A stretch of DNA of 64,000 nucleotides, taken from NCBI RefSeq assembly GCF_900105025.1, contig NZ_LT629759.1, forward strand, positions 620,001 to 684,000, in the 5' to 3' direction. The notes below the pieces were generated by a model, which saw only the letters and a list, made by a program, of their open reading frames with translations, was not told where the DNA came from and ran no database searches. Positions 1 to 8,619 of this stretch are shown one piece after another. Made by a program: the position numbers and the translations under genes. Each line of letters opens with the position of its first letter. Within the stretch, counting starts at the first letter, position 1. Source of the stretch: Parafannyhessea umbonata. GTDB taxonomy: Bacteria > Actinomycetota > Coriobacteriia > Coriobacteriales > Atopobiaceae.

Positions 1-120
1 ATAGAGATCACGTTTCCCTCGCAGTACGCCGCGGACTCTAACTACATCGAGTTCACGACGGACTCGGAGGGATTCGTGTCCATCCTCATCAAGAACGTGG
101 GGAAGATAGAGAACAAGTAG
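1..120 (+). CDS. 3' end of an unidentified protein
   Basis: The window opens inside a plus-strand reading frame that ends with TAG at 118-120. The visible 39 residues begin IEITFPSQYA and end KNVGKIENK. They alternate hydrophobic and polar residues as in a beta-strand-rich domain, with no recognisable motif. The start lies outside the window. A SixA-like gene follows after about 58 bases. No function can be assigned from so short a piece. That it is coding rests on the open frame running to a stop and on GC-rich third positions like those of the neighbours. Confidence 0.6.
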   Translation: MEITFPSQYAADSNYIEFTTDSEGFVSILIKNVGKIENK

Positions 121-178
121 CCGCCGCGCAGGGCGGGGCGGTGCCGGGGCGCCCGGCATGGCGAGAGCGGGAGGAACC

Positions 179-649
179 ATGGTCGACCTGTTGGTGCTGG
201 TGAGGCATGGCAAGGCGGAGCCGAAGGGGCCCGAGGGCGACCTGGCCCGCGAGCTGACGCCGGACGGCGTGGCTGCGCTGGAGGAGGCCTACCCTCGCAT
301 CTTTGCGACGCTCGAGCCGGTCGGCGAGCTGGAGCTGTGGTCGAGCCCGGCGGCGCGCGCGGAGCGCACGGCAGAGGTGGCGGCGGACGCGCTGGGCGTG
401 GACCCCATGGACATCGTGGTGCACGACAGCCTGTACGAGCAGGACGAGGACGGCTTTGTGATCGAGCTTTCGTGCGTGGACGGCGGCACGGTGGTGGCTG
501 TGGGGCACGTGCCGTTCATGCGGAACATGGTGGAGCGCCTGTGCGGCGAGGACGTGCCGTTTGGCAAGGGCACCGTCGCCGCGATCGACTTCCCGACGGG
601 AAGGCTGGCCGCGGGCCAGGCGCGCCTGCTGTGGCTGCGGGAGGCCTAG
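179..649 (+). CDS. SixA-like histidine phosphatase
   Basis: A 156-residue member of the histidine phosphatase (phosphoglycerate mutase-like) superfamily, closest in size and layout to SixA-type phosphohistidine phosphatases. Residues 8-11 carry the RHG signature, with catalytic His10 next to Arg9. SSPAARAERTA (55-65) is the second family motif, and VGHVPFM places the second active-site His at about 110. The protein is cytosolic with no signal peptide. An in-frame ATG at 158 exists, but the ATG at 179 is preferred because GGGAGGA lies just upstream of it. Family knowledge suggests removal of phosphate from phosphohistidine or a small phosphate ester; the substrate here is unknown. It converges with larE across a hairpin-rich gap. 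Confidence 0.85.
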   Translation: MVDLLVLVRHGKAEPKGPEGDLARELTPDGVAALEEAYPRIFATLEPVGELELWSSPAARAERTAEVAADALGVDPMDIVVHDSLYEQDEDGFVIELSCVDGGTVVAVGHVPFMRNMVERLCGEDVPFGKGTVAAIDFPTGRLAAGQARLLWLREA

Positions 650-662
650 GCGCGGGCCTGGC

Positions 663-720
663 TGCAAAGCCCACCGCCGCGGCAGTGGCTTTGCATCTGG
701 CGGCGGGCTGGGCCACTGCC
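663..720. terminator. Overlapping inverted repeats between convergent genes
   Basis: TGCAAAGCC at 663-671 pairs with GGCTTTGCA at 687-695. GGCAGTGGC at 681-689 pairs with GCCACTGCC at about 712-720. The two hairpins share bases and so are mutually exclusive. They fill the gap between the convergent SixA-like and larE genes, where a bidirectional terminator is expected. There is no long T run, so intrinsic termination is only inferred. Confidence 0.5.
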
Positions 721-721
721 G

Positions 722-1594
722 CTAGGCCCTTGGCGTTTTGGCATCCGGCGCGCCGAGGGCCTCGTTCATGGAGCCGGAGCGGAAGCCCGCGAGGTCGCAG
801 CTGACGTACAGGAAGCCCAGCTCGCGCAGGCGCGTCGCGACTTGCGTTCGCACGGGGTCCGCGCACAGGCGCGCGATGTCTGCGGCGGGCACCTCGATGC
901 GCGCGAGCTGTCCGTCCGCGCCGTGCACGCGCACGCGGAGCTGGCCAAAGCCCAGGGAGTGGAGAAACACCTCCGCCTTGGCCGTGCGCTCCAGCTTCTG
1001 GGCGTCGATCTTCTCGCCGTACGCGAAGCGGGACGACAGGCACGCCGCGCTGGGCTTGTCCCAGGTGGGGAGGCCCATCTGGCGCGAGAGCTCGCGGATT
1101 TCGGCCTTGGTGAGGTGGGCGTGGCGCAGCGGGCTCTTGATGCCGAGCTCGCCGAGGGCGCGCAGGCCCGGTCGGTAGTCGCCGAGGTCGTCCTCGTTGG
1201 AGCCATCGGCCACGAAGCGCAGGTCGTGCGCCGCCGCGACGAGCTTCAGCTCCGAGAAGAGCGCGTGCTTGCAGGTGTAGCAGCGATCGGGGTGGTTGTC
1301 CGCGAAGCCCGGGACCTTGAGCTCGTCGAAGTCGACGGCTGCGTGGGGGATGCCCCGCGTCTGGCAGAGCTCTTGCGCCTCGAGGAAGTCTGACTGTCCC
1401 ATGCCGCGGATGTGTGCCGTGAGGGCGAGCATGTGGTCGCCGAGCACGTCGTGCGCGACCGTCGCGAGGAGGGTGGAGTCGACGCCGCCGGAGTAGGCGA
1501 CGGCGACGCCGCCGAGCTCGCGCAGGTATGCGCGGAGGTCTTCGAGCTTGCGTGCGAGGTCTTGCTGCTGTGCCGTCGGCTGTTCTGGATCCAT
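722..1594 (-). CDS. larE: LarE-type ATP-dependent sacrificial sulfur transferase
   Basis: A 290-residue PP-loop ATP pyrophosphatase of the LarE family. In lactobacilli LarE donates a cysteine sulfur to build the nickel-pincer nucleotide of lactate racemase. The PP-loop SGGVDS is at 35-40. DRCYTCKHALF follows at 103-113 and DGSNEDDLGDYRPG at about 130-143. PSAACLSSRF at 181-190 matches the family segment with the sacrificial cysteine, here Cys185. The length is usual for the family. The ATG start has GGGGGATAGGA directly upstream. No larA, larB or larC is present in this window, so the pincer role is taken from the family and the substrate may differ. Confidence 0.85.
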   Translation of the reverse strand: MDPEQPTAQQQDLARKLEDLRAYLRELGGVAVAYSGGVDSTLLATVAHDVLGDHMLALTAHIRGMGQSDFLEAQELCQTRGIPHAAVDFDELKVPGFADNHPDRCYTCKHALFSELKLVAAAHDLRFVADGSNEDDLGDYRPGLRALGELGIKSPLRHAHLTKAEIRELSRQMGLPTWDKPSAACLSSRFAYGEKIDAQKLERTAKAEVFLHSLGFGQLRVRVHGADGQLARIEVPAADIARLCADPVRTQVATRLRELGFLYVSCDLAGFRSGSMNEALGAPDAKTPRA

Positions 1595-1761
1595 TCCTAT
1601 CCCCCTGTTTCTTGCGTCTAGCTGCGGCTGCGACGCGGTTTTTGCGATTGTATCGCGCTTGTCTTTCGCGCGGGCGCGTGTAGCAGTGATTTAACCGTTT
1701 TGCGTGCATCTGATGGCGCGTGCGGGCGCGTAGAATCGGGACACCCGGGGGAGGGAGGCCG

Positions 1762-2553
1762 ATGGTGCGTTTGGGACTTGGTGCGTGCGTGGCGTGGGCG
1801 CTTGCGGGTGCGGCGACCGGCGCGCTTGTGGGGACGTGGGCGCTGCGCGCCGCGTGGGATGCGCGGGGGTGTGACGCGGATGCGGGGCGTCGGCGGCCGG
1901 CGTGCGCGGGCATGGCGCTCGCAGGGGGCCTTGCGCTGGGGGCGCAGGCGTGGGCGCTTGCGGGAGGCGGGATGCCCGGCATGGGGGCCGTGGCGCGTGG
2001 CGCCGGCTCACCGGAGGCCGTGGGGACGATGGTGCTGTGCGGCTGCCTCGTGGCGCTCTCTGCGTTCGACCTGGTGCAGATGAGGATCCCGAACGGCGCG
2101 CTTGCCGTGGCCGTGGCCACACGGGTCGTGTGCTTGGCGTGGGAGGGCGTTGCCGGTGGGGCTGGCCCTGCCGAGGCGGCGCTTCGGACCATGGCGCGGA
2201 TGCTTTGCGCGGCAGGCGTGCTGGCGGCGGGCATGCTCTTCTCGATTGCGACGGCCCGCGCGCTGGGGGCGGGATGCGTCGGCGGCGGGGACGTGAAGCT
2301 CGTGGCGGTGACGGCTCTGTACCTGGGACCTGCGCAGATGGCGCTCATGCTTGCGCTTGCGAGCGTGCTGGGGCTGGCGTTTGGGCTCGCCTGGGCTCGC
2401 CGGGGCCGTCGAAACCGTCACGTGGATACGCGACGCGGGCCCCACGGCACGCGAAAGGACGCGTTTCCGTGGGGCCCGTCGTTGGCGGCTTCGTGCTGGG
2501 CGGCGCTGCTGCTTGGCGAGGGCGGCGCCCGCGTGCTCATAGGCGTGGGCTAG
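1762..2553 (+). CDS. Prepilin peptidase (A24 family), short form
   Basis: A 263-residue polytopic membrane protein with the two aspartate motifs of A24 prepilin peptidases: FDLVQMRIPN with Asp103, and GGGDVKL with Asp177. These cleave the leader of type IV pilin-like or Tad pilin precursors at the cytoplasmic face of the membrane. It lacks the zinc-cysteine N-methylation domain of PilD and is closer to short TadV/CpaA-like enzymes, although it has an extra hydrophobic N-terminus. The ATG at 1762 is preferred over an upstream in-frame ATG because GGGGGAGGGAGG precedes it. No pilin gene is visible nearby, so its substrates lie elsewhere. It ends two bases from the convergent transporter gene. 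Confidence 0.8.
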   Translation: MVRLGLGACVAWALAGAATGALVGTWALRAAWDARGCDADAGRRRPACAGMALAGGLALGAQAWALAGGGMPGMGAVARGAGSPEAVGTMVLCGCLVALSAFDLVQMRIPNGALAVAVATRVVCLAWEGVAGGAGPAEAALRTMARMLCAAGVLAAGMLFSIATARALGAGCVGGGDVKLVAVTALYLGPAQMALMLALASVLGLAFGLAWARRGRRNRHVDTRRGPHGTRKDAFPWGPSLAASCWAALLLGEGGARVLIGVG

Positions 2554-2555
2554 CG

Positions 2556-4211
2556 CTACAGGATCATCATCGCGGCCGTGAGGATCGCGACGGAGAGCAC
2601 GCCGATTACGACGATTGGCTTCCACGCCCAGCGCAGGTACGTGCCGTATCCCACGTGCGCGAGCATGAGTCCGGGCAGGAAGATGGCAGTGGGAGAAAAC
2701 AGGTTCGCGAGGCCGTTTGCCGCGACGAAGATCATCACCACGACGTCGGGCGAGAAGTGCAGGACCTGTGCGAGCGGCCCCATGATGGGCATGGAGACGG
2801 AGGCCAGCGCCGAGGTGGAGGTGATGATGATGGAAAGCCCCAGGTAGACGAGGTAGCAGAGCGGCGTGAAGACCATGGCGGAAAGCCCCTGCAGGCTGTG
2901 GGACGCCGAGGTGAGGATGAGCTGGTCCAAGCCGGACATGTTCATGAGGAGCTCGATGGCGCGCGAGAGGCCCACGATGAGCGCCACGCCGACCATCTCT
3001 CCCGCGCCGCCGATGAACGCGTCGACGGTGTCCGCCTCCGAGAGGCGCGCGACGAGGGCGATTACGATGGCCATCACGAAGAACCAGGTGCTGGCCTCGT
3101 TGAAGTACCAGTCGCCGATGGAGGCGCCGGTGAGCCAACCCGTCCAGCTCTGGGAGTCCTCGACGGTTGAGGTGGTCGTGGCCTTGGTGCCCTTGGAGAT
3201 GGAGGTCATGGTGCCGTACTTGTCCGCACTCGTGTCGTTCCAGTCGCCCTTGACGGCGCTCGCGTCGAGCTGTTGGGTCTCTTCGTGCGAGGACGCGCCG
3301 GCATCGAACACGTTGACGCCGAAGTCGCCCCAGGGGACGAAGCCGGCGATCATCACGACGAACGTGAGGGCGAAGAGGACGAGCGTCACCTTCTGAGTAC
3401 TGGTGAGGGTGGAGTTCTCCCTGGTTAGAACCTGGGAGTTGTCCTTGCCGCCAAAGGCCTCGTCGCAGGCCTCCCGTTCCTGGAGCGAGAGGATGGATGA
3501 GCCCTTGTCGCGCTGGACGCGGCGGGCGTAGCGCAGGATGAAGAACAGGGAGACGCCGTATGCCATCACGCAGAGGAGCGCACCGAGGGCGATGATCGTG
3601 ACCTGGTTGCACTCGATACCCTTGTCGTGGAGGCTCGCGATGGCGACGCCGTTGGCGAACGGGTTGACGGTGGAGCCAAGGCAGCCGACGCCGGCGCCGA
3701 AGAGCACTGTGGCCGACGAGACCATGGTGTCGTATCCGGCGAGGTACATGACGGAGCCGAGCAGGGCGTAGAACGGGATGGTCTCCTCGCAGAAGCCGTA
3801 TGCGGAGCCGAGGACGGCGAAGATGGCCATGATGACGGGAACGAGGACGAGCTCACGGCCCTCGAGACGCCTGACGAGCGCGCGGATGCCGGTCTCGATG
3901 GCGCCCACCTTGTTCACGATGCCCATGCAGCCGCCGAAGATGAGGAGGAAGAGCGAGATCTCGATACCGTCGAGCACGCCCTTGACCGGGCTGGAGATGA
4001 TGTCCGAAACCTTGACCGCCGTGACCTTGGGCGTGACGCGCGCGATGAGCATGGTGGCGACGCCGATGACGACGGTGATGAGGAGGAGAATGGTGTACGA
4101 GGAGATCATCTGGTGCTTCCTCTTGCCCCGGGCCTTGCCCTCCACGTCTTCGGGGGCGTTTGGTAGGTTGGGGTCTGGTGCGGCCTCCTGGCTGAGGCTA
4201 TGGTCGCTCAT
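2556..4211 (-). CDS. YfcC/DcuC-superfamily carrier
   Basis: A 551-residue inner-membrane protein of the YfcC / C4-dicarboxylate anaerobic carrier-like family. About a dozen hydrophobic segments are visible, the first at roughly residues 35-55 (SSYTILLLITVVIGVATMLI). The early half has the family-type stretch GSAYGFCEETIPFYALLG and a Gly/Asn-rich re-entrant-like motif, GCLGSTVNPFANG. A polar Ser/Thr/Asp-rich loop at about 330-400 separates the two halves. The ATG at 4209-4211 is chosen over upstream extensions because the homologous region starts after a short polar tail and GAAGGGAG lies upstream. Family members move dicarboxylates, amino acids or basic peptides; the substrate cannot be told here. 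Confidence 0.78.
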   Translation of the reverse strand: MSDHSLSQEAAPDPNLPNAPEDVEGKARGKRKHQMISSYTILLLITVVIGVATMLIARVTPKVTAVKVSDIISSPVKGVLDGIEISLFLLIFGGCMGIVNKVGAIETGIRALVRRLEGRELVLVPVIMAIFAVLGSAYGFCEETIPFYALLGSVMYLAGYDTMVSSATVLFGAGVGCLGSTVNPFANGVAIASLHDKGIECNQVTIIALGALLCVMAYGVSLFFILRYARRVQRDKGSSILSLQEREACDEAFGGKDNSQVLTRENSTLTSTQKVTLVLFALTFVVMIAGFVPWGDFGVNVFDAGASSHEETQQLDASAVKGDWNDTSADKYGTMTSISKGTKATTTSTVEDSQSWTGWLTGASIGDWYFNEASTWFFVMAIVIALVARLSEADTVDAFIGGAGEMVGVALIVGLSRAIELLMNMSGLDQLILTSASHSLQGLSAMVFTPLCYLVYLGLSIIITSTSALASVSMPIMGPLAQVLHFSPDVVVMIFVAANGLANLFSPTAIFLPGLMLAHVGYGTYLRWAWKPIVVIGVLSVAILTAAMMIL

Positions 4212-4323
4212 GGCGAGACGACTCCCTTCTTTCCGCAGGTGGCCGGCTGCCGCGGCATTGCATGGGGATGGGTGCTGGAGTGCCTCGACGGTAATGCCGG
4301 CGCTTCGTCGGGCACCGGGCGAC

Positions 4324-4352
4324 AGTCTATATTTGTAAGCGTAATATTTCAA
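4324..4352 (-). promoter_or_regulatory. Candidate promoter of the YfcC-type carrier
   Basis: On the minus strand TTGAAA (4347-4352) and TAGACT (4324-4329) are separated by 17 bases, a good fit to a housekeeping sigma promoter. The surrounding 40 bases are strikingly AT-rich for this genome. The site lies about 110 bases upstream of the carrier's start codon. Confidence 0.45.
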
Positions 4353-4594
4353 TAAAGTTACAAGAACATTTCTACGAACTGGGAAGTCGAGCCTCCGAGC
4401 GGCAGGAATCGAACGCGCTGAGCGTTGTTCGCCGCATCAGAGGGGGGAGGTTTATGCATATGAGAAGGCCGGGCGGCGCCTTGGGCTGATGTGAAACTTG
4501 CGGAAAGGGACGAGCGGGCGTACGGGGGAGGGTAGTATCCTATTCCACGTGTGGTTTTAGAGCCCGAACGCAGAACAAACGAACAGGGGACCCC
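4353..4594. other. Intergenic region without a recognised gene
   Basis: This stretch lies between divergent genes. Its left end is AT-rich and belongs to the carrier promoter zone. The remainder has no convincing ORF. A T-arm-like sequence (minus strand GTTCGATTC near 4408-4416) is present, but acceptor and anticodon arms cannot be folded around it. A purine-rich patch precedes the TTG start of the next gene. Confidence 0.5.
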
Positions 4595-5770
4595 TTGGAA
4601 CTCAACAACATCTCTCGCAGGGACGCGCTGAGGATATTTGCGGGTGCCGGTCTTGCCACCGTGCTGCCCCGCGTCGCCCTTGCCGTGGACCAGAAGGACG
4701 TTGACTCGACGAACGCCCAGATCGAGGAAACGAAGAGGCAGGTGTCGAAGGTGCAGAGCGAGCTCGACGACATCGCCGCCGAGTACGAGAAGCTCTCGAA
4801 GAAGCAGTCTGACACCCTCGATGAGATCGAGCGGACGCAGGGGAAGATCGTCGACGTCGAGAAGGACATCAGCGAGAAGGAGGACGAGCTCTCCGAGAAG
4901 AAGGAGCGCCTCGCAAAGCGCGTTTCCGAGAGCTACCAGGCGGGGGCGACCGGCTTTCTGGACGTGCTCTTCTCGTCCGCGTCCTTCGAGGAGCTCGAGT
5001 CCAACGTGTACTACATGGACAAGATCAGCGAGTCCGACAGCAGGATGATCCAGGAGGTCAAAGGCCTGAAGGCGGAGCTCGTGAGCCAGCGCGACACGCT
5101 GCATGAGCAGAAGGCGCAGCTGGAGAGCCTCTCCGCCACCCAGCAGAAGCAGCTGAAGGAGATGGAGTCGAAGCAGGCGGAGACGCAGAGCGTGCTCGCC
5201 GGGCTTTCCGACCAGGAGAAGAAGCTGATGGACCAGCGCGACTCCGAGCTGGCCGCCATGGCGAAGGAGAAGGCGGAGCAGGCCGCCGCCGCGAAGGCCG
5301 CGGCTGCCGCTGCGGCCGCGAGGAACTCCGCGGGCTCCGGCGCAGGCGCTGCAAACGTGACGGGGACGATCTCTGGCGGCGGCGCCACGACGGGATCTCA
5401 GCAGGCCGTGGTGAGTGCGTGCCACACGACGCCCTCGCCGGGACTGGGCCTGTGCGCCATGTGGGTGTCCCAGGTGTTCAGCAACGCGGGCTACGGATAC
5501 GCGAGCGGCAATGCGTGCGACATGTACAACGCGTGGTGCACGAGCTCGAACCGCGGCGACCTGAAGCCCGGCATGATCGTGGCCGTGTCGTCGCACGCGC
5601 ACACGTCCGCGGGCAGGATATACGGCCACATAGGCATCTACGTGGGCGGCGGCATGATGATGGACAACGTGGGCTACATCAGGACCATCAACGTGAACGA
5701 GTGGATCGGCTACTACGGCACGACGGTCACCCCGCGCTGGGGCTGGCTCATGGGCATCAGGCTGGGGTAG
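4595..5770 (+). CDS. PcsB-like peptidoglycan hydrolase with Tat-like leader
   Basis: 391 residues. The N-terminus has SRRDALR (7-13) followed by a hydrophobic stretch ending VALA, which resembles a twin-arginine signal peptide. Residues about 35-230 form a long charged coiled coil containing FLDVLFSSASFEELES (121-136), typical of PcsB/CwlO-like hydrolases. An Ala-rich and Gly-rich linker follows (about 228-275). The C-terminal domain is CHAP/NlpC-like, with Cys287 in GLGLCAMWVS and His345 in YGHIGIYVGGG as likely catalytic residues. Such proteins split peptidoglycan cross-bridges at the septum and are often gated by FtsEX through the coiled coil. The start is TTG, preceded by AGGGGA. A perfect-stem terminator follows. 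Confidence 0.8.
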   Translation: MELNNISRRDALRIFAGAGLATVLPRVALAVDQKDVDSTNAQIEETKRQVSKVQSELDDIAAEYEKLSKKQSDTLDEIERTQGKIVDVEKDISEKEDELSEKKERLAKRVSESYQAGATGFLDVLFSSASFEELESNVYYMDKISESDSRMIQEVKGLKAELVSQRDTLHEQKAQLESLSATQQKQLKEMESKQAETQSVLAGLSDQEKKLMDQRDSELAAMAKEKAEQAAAAKAAAAAAAARNSAGSGAGAANVTGTISGGGATTGSQQAVVSACHTTPSPGLGLCAMWVSQVFSNAGYGYASGNACDMYNAWCTSSNRGDLKPGMIVAVSSHAHTSAGRIYGHIGIYVGGGMMMDNVGYIRTINVNEWIGYYGTTVTPRWGWLMGIRLG

Positions 5771-5798
5771 CCGTCCGCGAGAGTCTGGCGAAACGGGC

Positions 5799-5841
5799 GG
5801 GGCCGGCAACAGATCGCGATCTGTTGCCGGCCCCGGCTTTT
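5799..5841. terminator. Strong bidirectional terminator, 18-bp perfect stem
   Basis: Bases 5799-5834 are a perfect palindrome with 18-base arms, beginning GGGGCCGGCAACAGATCG, followed by GGCTTTT. It sits between the cell-wall hydrolase and the convergent hemolysin III gene and can serve both. Confidence 0.85.
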
Positions 5842-5881
5842 ACGTCTTGCGGGCGGAATCTAGATGCGCCTGGCAGTGGCG

Positions 5882-6553
5882 CTACACGACGAACAGCAGT
5901 GCGGAGAGCGTGATGCAGGTGGCGCCCGCGAGCACGAAGAGGTGCCACACGAAGTGGAAGTACGGCACCCGCTTGACCACGTAGAACACGCAGCCGACGG
6001 TGTAGCAGAGGCCGCCAGCGAGCAGGAGGCCGAACGCGGCGGACGGAAGCAGGCGCGCGATGTCCGCCACGTGGAAGATGACGAGCCATCCCATGGCGAG
6101 GTACACGAGGGCGGAGACCCACTTCGGCTGACGCTCGCGCAGGAAGCACTCCGCCACGATGCCGACCGCAGCTATGACCCAGACGGTGACGCCGAGCTGG
6201 ACACCGCCCTCGTTCGCGAGGGTGATGAACGCGAACGGCGTGTAGCTGCCGGCGATGAGCAGATAGATGGCGCTGTGGTCCAAGATCCTGAACACGGCCT
6301 TTGCCGCCCTGGGGCGAAGTGCGTGGTAGAGGGTCGAGAACAGGAACTCGAGCACGAGCGAGGCGCCCATGAGGACGGCGGGAACCACGTGGGCGGCGCC
6401 CCCGCCCGACATGGCCGCGCGAACGACGAGAAGAACGAGCGCCGCTATCGAGAGGAGGGCGCCGACACCGTGGCTCACGGCGTTCGCGATCTCCTCGCCC
6501 GTGCTGTACTGGCGTGGTGCCCTTCCGAGCGTTGCAGCGTCTCGAGATGCCAT
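5882..6553 (-). CDS. Hemolysin III / PAQR-family membrane protein
   Basis: A 223-residue, seven-helix membrane protein of the hemolysin III (YqfA/HlyIII, PAQR) family. The family zinc-site motifs are visible: STLYHAL in the second helix, LDHSAIYLLIAGSYTPF with its conserved Asp, and HFVWHLFV in the last helix. Despite the historical name, bacterial members are generally linked to membrane homeostasis and the activity is poorly defined. The ATG at 6551-6553 is favoured over an upstream start by GGGAGAAG five bases before it. It probably shares a transcript with the small gene 41 bases upstream. Confidence 0.88.
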   Translation of the reverse strand: MASRDAATLGRAPRQYSTGEEIANAVSHGVGALLSIAALVLLVVRAAMSGGGAAHVVPAVLMGASLVLEFLFSTLYHALRPRAAKAVFRILDHSAIYLLIAGSYTPFAFITLANEGGVQLGVTVWVIAAVGIVAECFLRERQPKWVSALVYLAMGWLVIFHVADIARLLPSAAFGLLLAGGLCYTVGCVFYVVKRVPYFHFVWHLFVLAGATCITLSALLFVV

Positions 6554-6594
6554 GTTCTTCTCCCTTGGTTGCGAGGCGGCGTTGCGAGGCGGCG

Positions 6595-6945
6595 TCACAG
6601 GATGTCCTTTGGGTCGTCGAAGTCCTCGCTCGGCCGGTCCGGCCGGTTGTACCATGCGGTGACGCGGGCGTTGCTCTGCTCCCTCATCTGGTGCTCGATC
6701 CAGGTGTTCCTGTTCTGGACGATGGCGAGCATCTCGTCGACGACCTCCTCGACGCTGCCGGGGTGGGCGCTCATGAGGTACGTCGTCATCTGGCGCATGG
6801 CCTTGGCGGACTTGAGCTCGCCGGACATGACGTAGGCGAGCTCCTGGGGAAGCCCGAGGCCGCGCGTGGCGCGCACGAGCGCCCGGTAGGCGAGCTCTCG
6901 CTCGTCCGGGGTGCCGGCGCCTGGTGTCTGTGCGGTAATGCTCAC
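6595..6945 (-). CDS. Small conserved-looking helical protein, unknown function
   Basis: 116 residues, soluble and mostly helical by composition, with ELAYVMSGELKSAKAM in the middle and an acidic tail. No known domain, metal site or membrane segment is recognised. It lies directly upstream of the hemolysin III gene in the same direction, so the two are probably co-transcribed. Codon use matches the neighbours, which supports a real gene. A role linked to the membrane protein is possible but not shown. Confidence 0.65.
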   Translation of the reverse strand: MSITAQTPGAGTPDERELAYRALVRATRGLGLPQELAYVMSGELKSAKAMRQMTTYLMSAHPGSVEEVVDEMLAIVQNRNTWIEHQMREQSNARVTAWYNRPDRPSEDFDDPKDIL

Positions 6946-7044
6946 GATGCTCCCAAATGGTCGAGGGCGCCGGCCGAGTCCGTGGCAGCGGCCGGCGCCT
7001 GGCGGTGACGTGTCCGGGCGCCCTTCGCGAAGGCGCCGGCGTTG

Positions 7045-8619
7045 CTAGTGGTCGCTCAGGGCGAACGCGTTTCTCATGCCGAGGCTTGCGGTGAGAAGGA
7101 CGTCATCCAGGGTCTTGTCCGTCTGCTCACGCAGCATGTCCGCGATCCTGGCGTTCGCCTCCTCGAGGACGGGCGTTGCCTCGCGGTAGGCGAGGGGCGT
7201 GCCGTCGCCGGCGACCTTGCGGTCGTACTGTGCGACGAGGGCGTGGCCCTTGGACGTGACGGCCTCGTTGTAGTGCTCGATGTGACGAGAGCAGCTGTTG
7301 AAGTGCGCGTCGGCCATGGCCGCGATGATGCGGTTTGCCCAGTAGAAGCTCTCCGTCGTCACGTGCGGGGTCGTGTTGGCAAGGTAGTCGGGCGTAGCGT
7401 CCACGTTCGCGAAGAACGGCACGAGCGCGTTGAACGCGTTGCTGCCGTAGGCCATCCACTGGATCGCGCGGCAGGACTCCGGCGCGTACGGGCGAATCTG
7501 GATGACGGCGAGCTGACCGTTGCGGTTGATGCCGATGGGACGGTAGGCGCCGCGCGTGGACGCATCGCCGCGATCGCCGTACGGGTCGTACGGCGTGCCC
7601 TGGTAATGGAGCGACAGCGCGTACTTCACGTCCTCGATCGTGAGCTTGCGCTGCGGCGTCATGCACCAGGGGATGTCGTCGTCCTCCGGGTTCCAGCCCG
7701 CGTTGGGGTCGTCCCAGCCAAGGCCCGGGTTCAGGAAGCGGTGCATGGCCCAGGCGCGCGGCGTGTTGTACACGTGGTCGGAGTCGCTGTGGCTGCCGAA
7801 GGCGTCGCGTGGGTTGAAGAAGCGGTGGCTCGCGTCGGGCCAGGGGTCTTCCGCCACCTCGTCCCCGTCGCCGTCCACGAGCTCGACCACGTCGAGCGAG
7901 AGGTCCAGGTGGTTGGCGTCCATCCACTCCGCAAGGTCCGCGGAGCACATGTGGTCGACCTTCTCGCCCAGCGCGTCGGTGAGGTCGAAGTCGTCGATGC
8001 CGAGCTGGTTTGGCATGGTGACGTAGCAGTCGTCCGGCACGCGCTTCGCGATCCAGTGGTGGCCGCCGACGGTCTCCATCCACCAGATCTCGTCCACGTC
8101 GGAAAACGCGATGCCGTTCATCTCGTAGGTGCCGTAGCGCTCCAGGTAGGAGCCCAGGAGCTCAACGCCCTCGCGCGCGGAGTGGGCGTAGGGCAGGACG
8201 ATGGTGACCATGTCCTCCTCGCCGATGCCGCCGGCGACCTCCGACTCGTAGCCGTCCTCGCCGGGGTTGCCCTTCGCCCTCACGAGCTCTACCAGCGGGT
8301 CCGCGCCAAGCACGCGCTCGTTCGAGGTGAGGGTCTCCGTCGCGCTCATGGCGACGTTTGCCGTGTTCACGCCGGCCTCGGCCCAGATGCCGTCCTTCGG
8401 GGTGGCGTCGGGGACGGAGGTGTAGCGCATGGGGTCGTCGGGAAGCTCGATCTCGACGTGGCTCAGCACGGAGCGGTAGTGGCGCGGCTGGTCCTTGGGC
8501 TGGATGACGACGAACTTCTTCGGGGTGAACACGCCGCCGGGTGAGTCCTCGTTGCGCGCGATTATGGTCGAGCCGTCGTAGCTCGCCTTCTTGCCGATGA
8601 GCAGGGTGGTGCAGGGCAT
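7045..8619 (-). CDS. C69-family dipeptidase (PepD-like)
   Basis: A 524-residue N-terminal-nucleophile dipeptidase of peptidase family C69 (formerly U34). The sequence opens MPCTTLLIGKKASYDGST. Cys3 is expected to become the N-terminal nucleophile after processing, and the ARNED motif follows. Family members act on a broad range of dipeptides in the cytosol or at the cell surface. The ATG at 8617-8619 is preferred over one four codons upstream because GGAGG lies five bases before it, and because it places the cysteine near the N-terminus as in PepD. It is transcribed away from the DAHP synthase gene. Confidence 0.88.
   Translation of the reverse strand: MPCTTLLIGKKASYDGSTIIARNEDSPGGVFTPKKFVVIQPKDQPRHYRSVLSHVEIELPDDPMRYTSVPDATPKDGIWAEAGVNTANVAMSATETLTSNERVLGADPLVELVRAKGNPGEDGYESEVAGGIGEEDMVTIVLPYAHSAREGVELLGSYLERYGTYEMNGIAFSDVDEIWWMETVGGHHWIAKRVPDDCYVTMPNQLGIDDFDLTDALGEKVDHMCSADLAEWMDANHLDLSLDVVELVDGDGDEVAEDPWPDASHRFFNPRDAFGSHSDSDHVYNTPRAWAMHRFLNPGLGWDDPNAGWNPEDDDIPWCMTPQRKLTIEDVKYALSLHYQGTPYDPYGDRGDASTRGAYRPIGINRNGQLAVIQIRPYAPESCRAIQWMAYGSNAFNALVPFFANVDATPDYLANTTPHVTTESFYWANRIIAAMADAHFNSCSRHIEHYNEAVTSKGHALVAQYDRKVAGDGTPLAYREATPVLEEANARIADMLREQTDKTLDDVLLTASLGMRNAFALSDH

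Noticed and set aside
516-2348. Long minus-strand open frame of 610 codons
   Set aside because: It runs antisense or out of frame across SixA-like, larE and prepilin peptidase genes, with Arg/Pro/His-rich composition typical of GC-rich shadow frames and no domain.
4404-4424. Minus-strand T-arm-like sequence suggesting a tRNA
   Set aside because: The T stem has a mismatch, and no matching acceptor, D or anticodon arms could be placed in the surrounding 100 bases.
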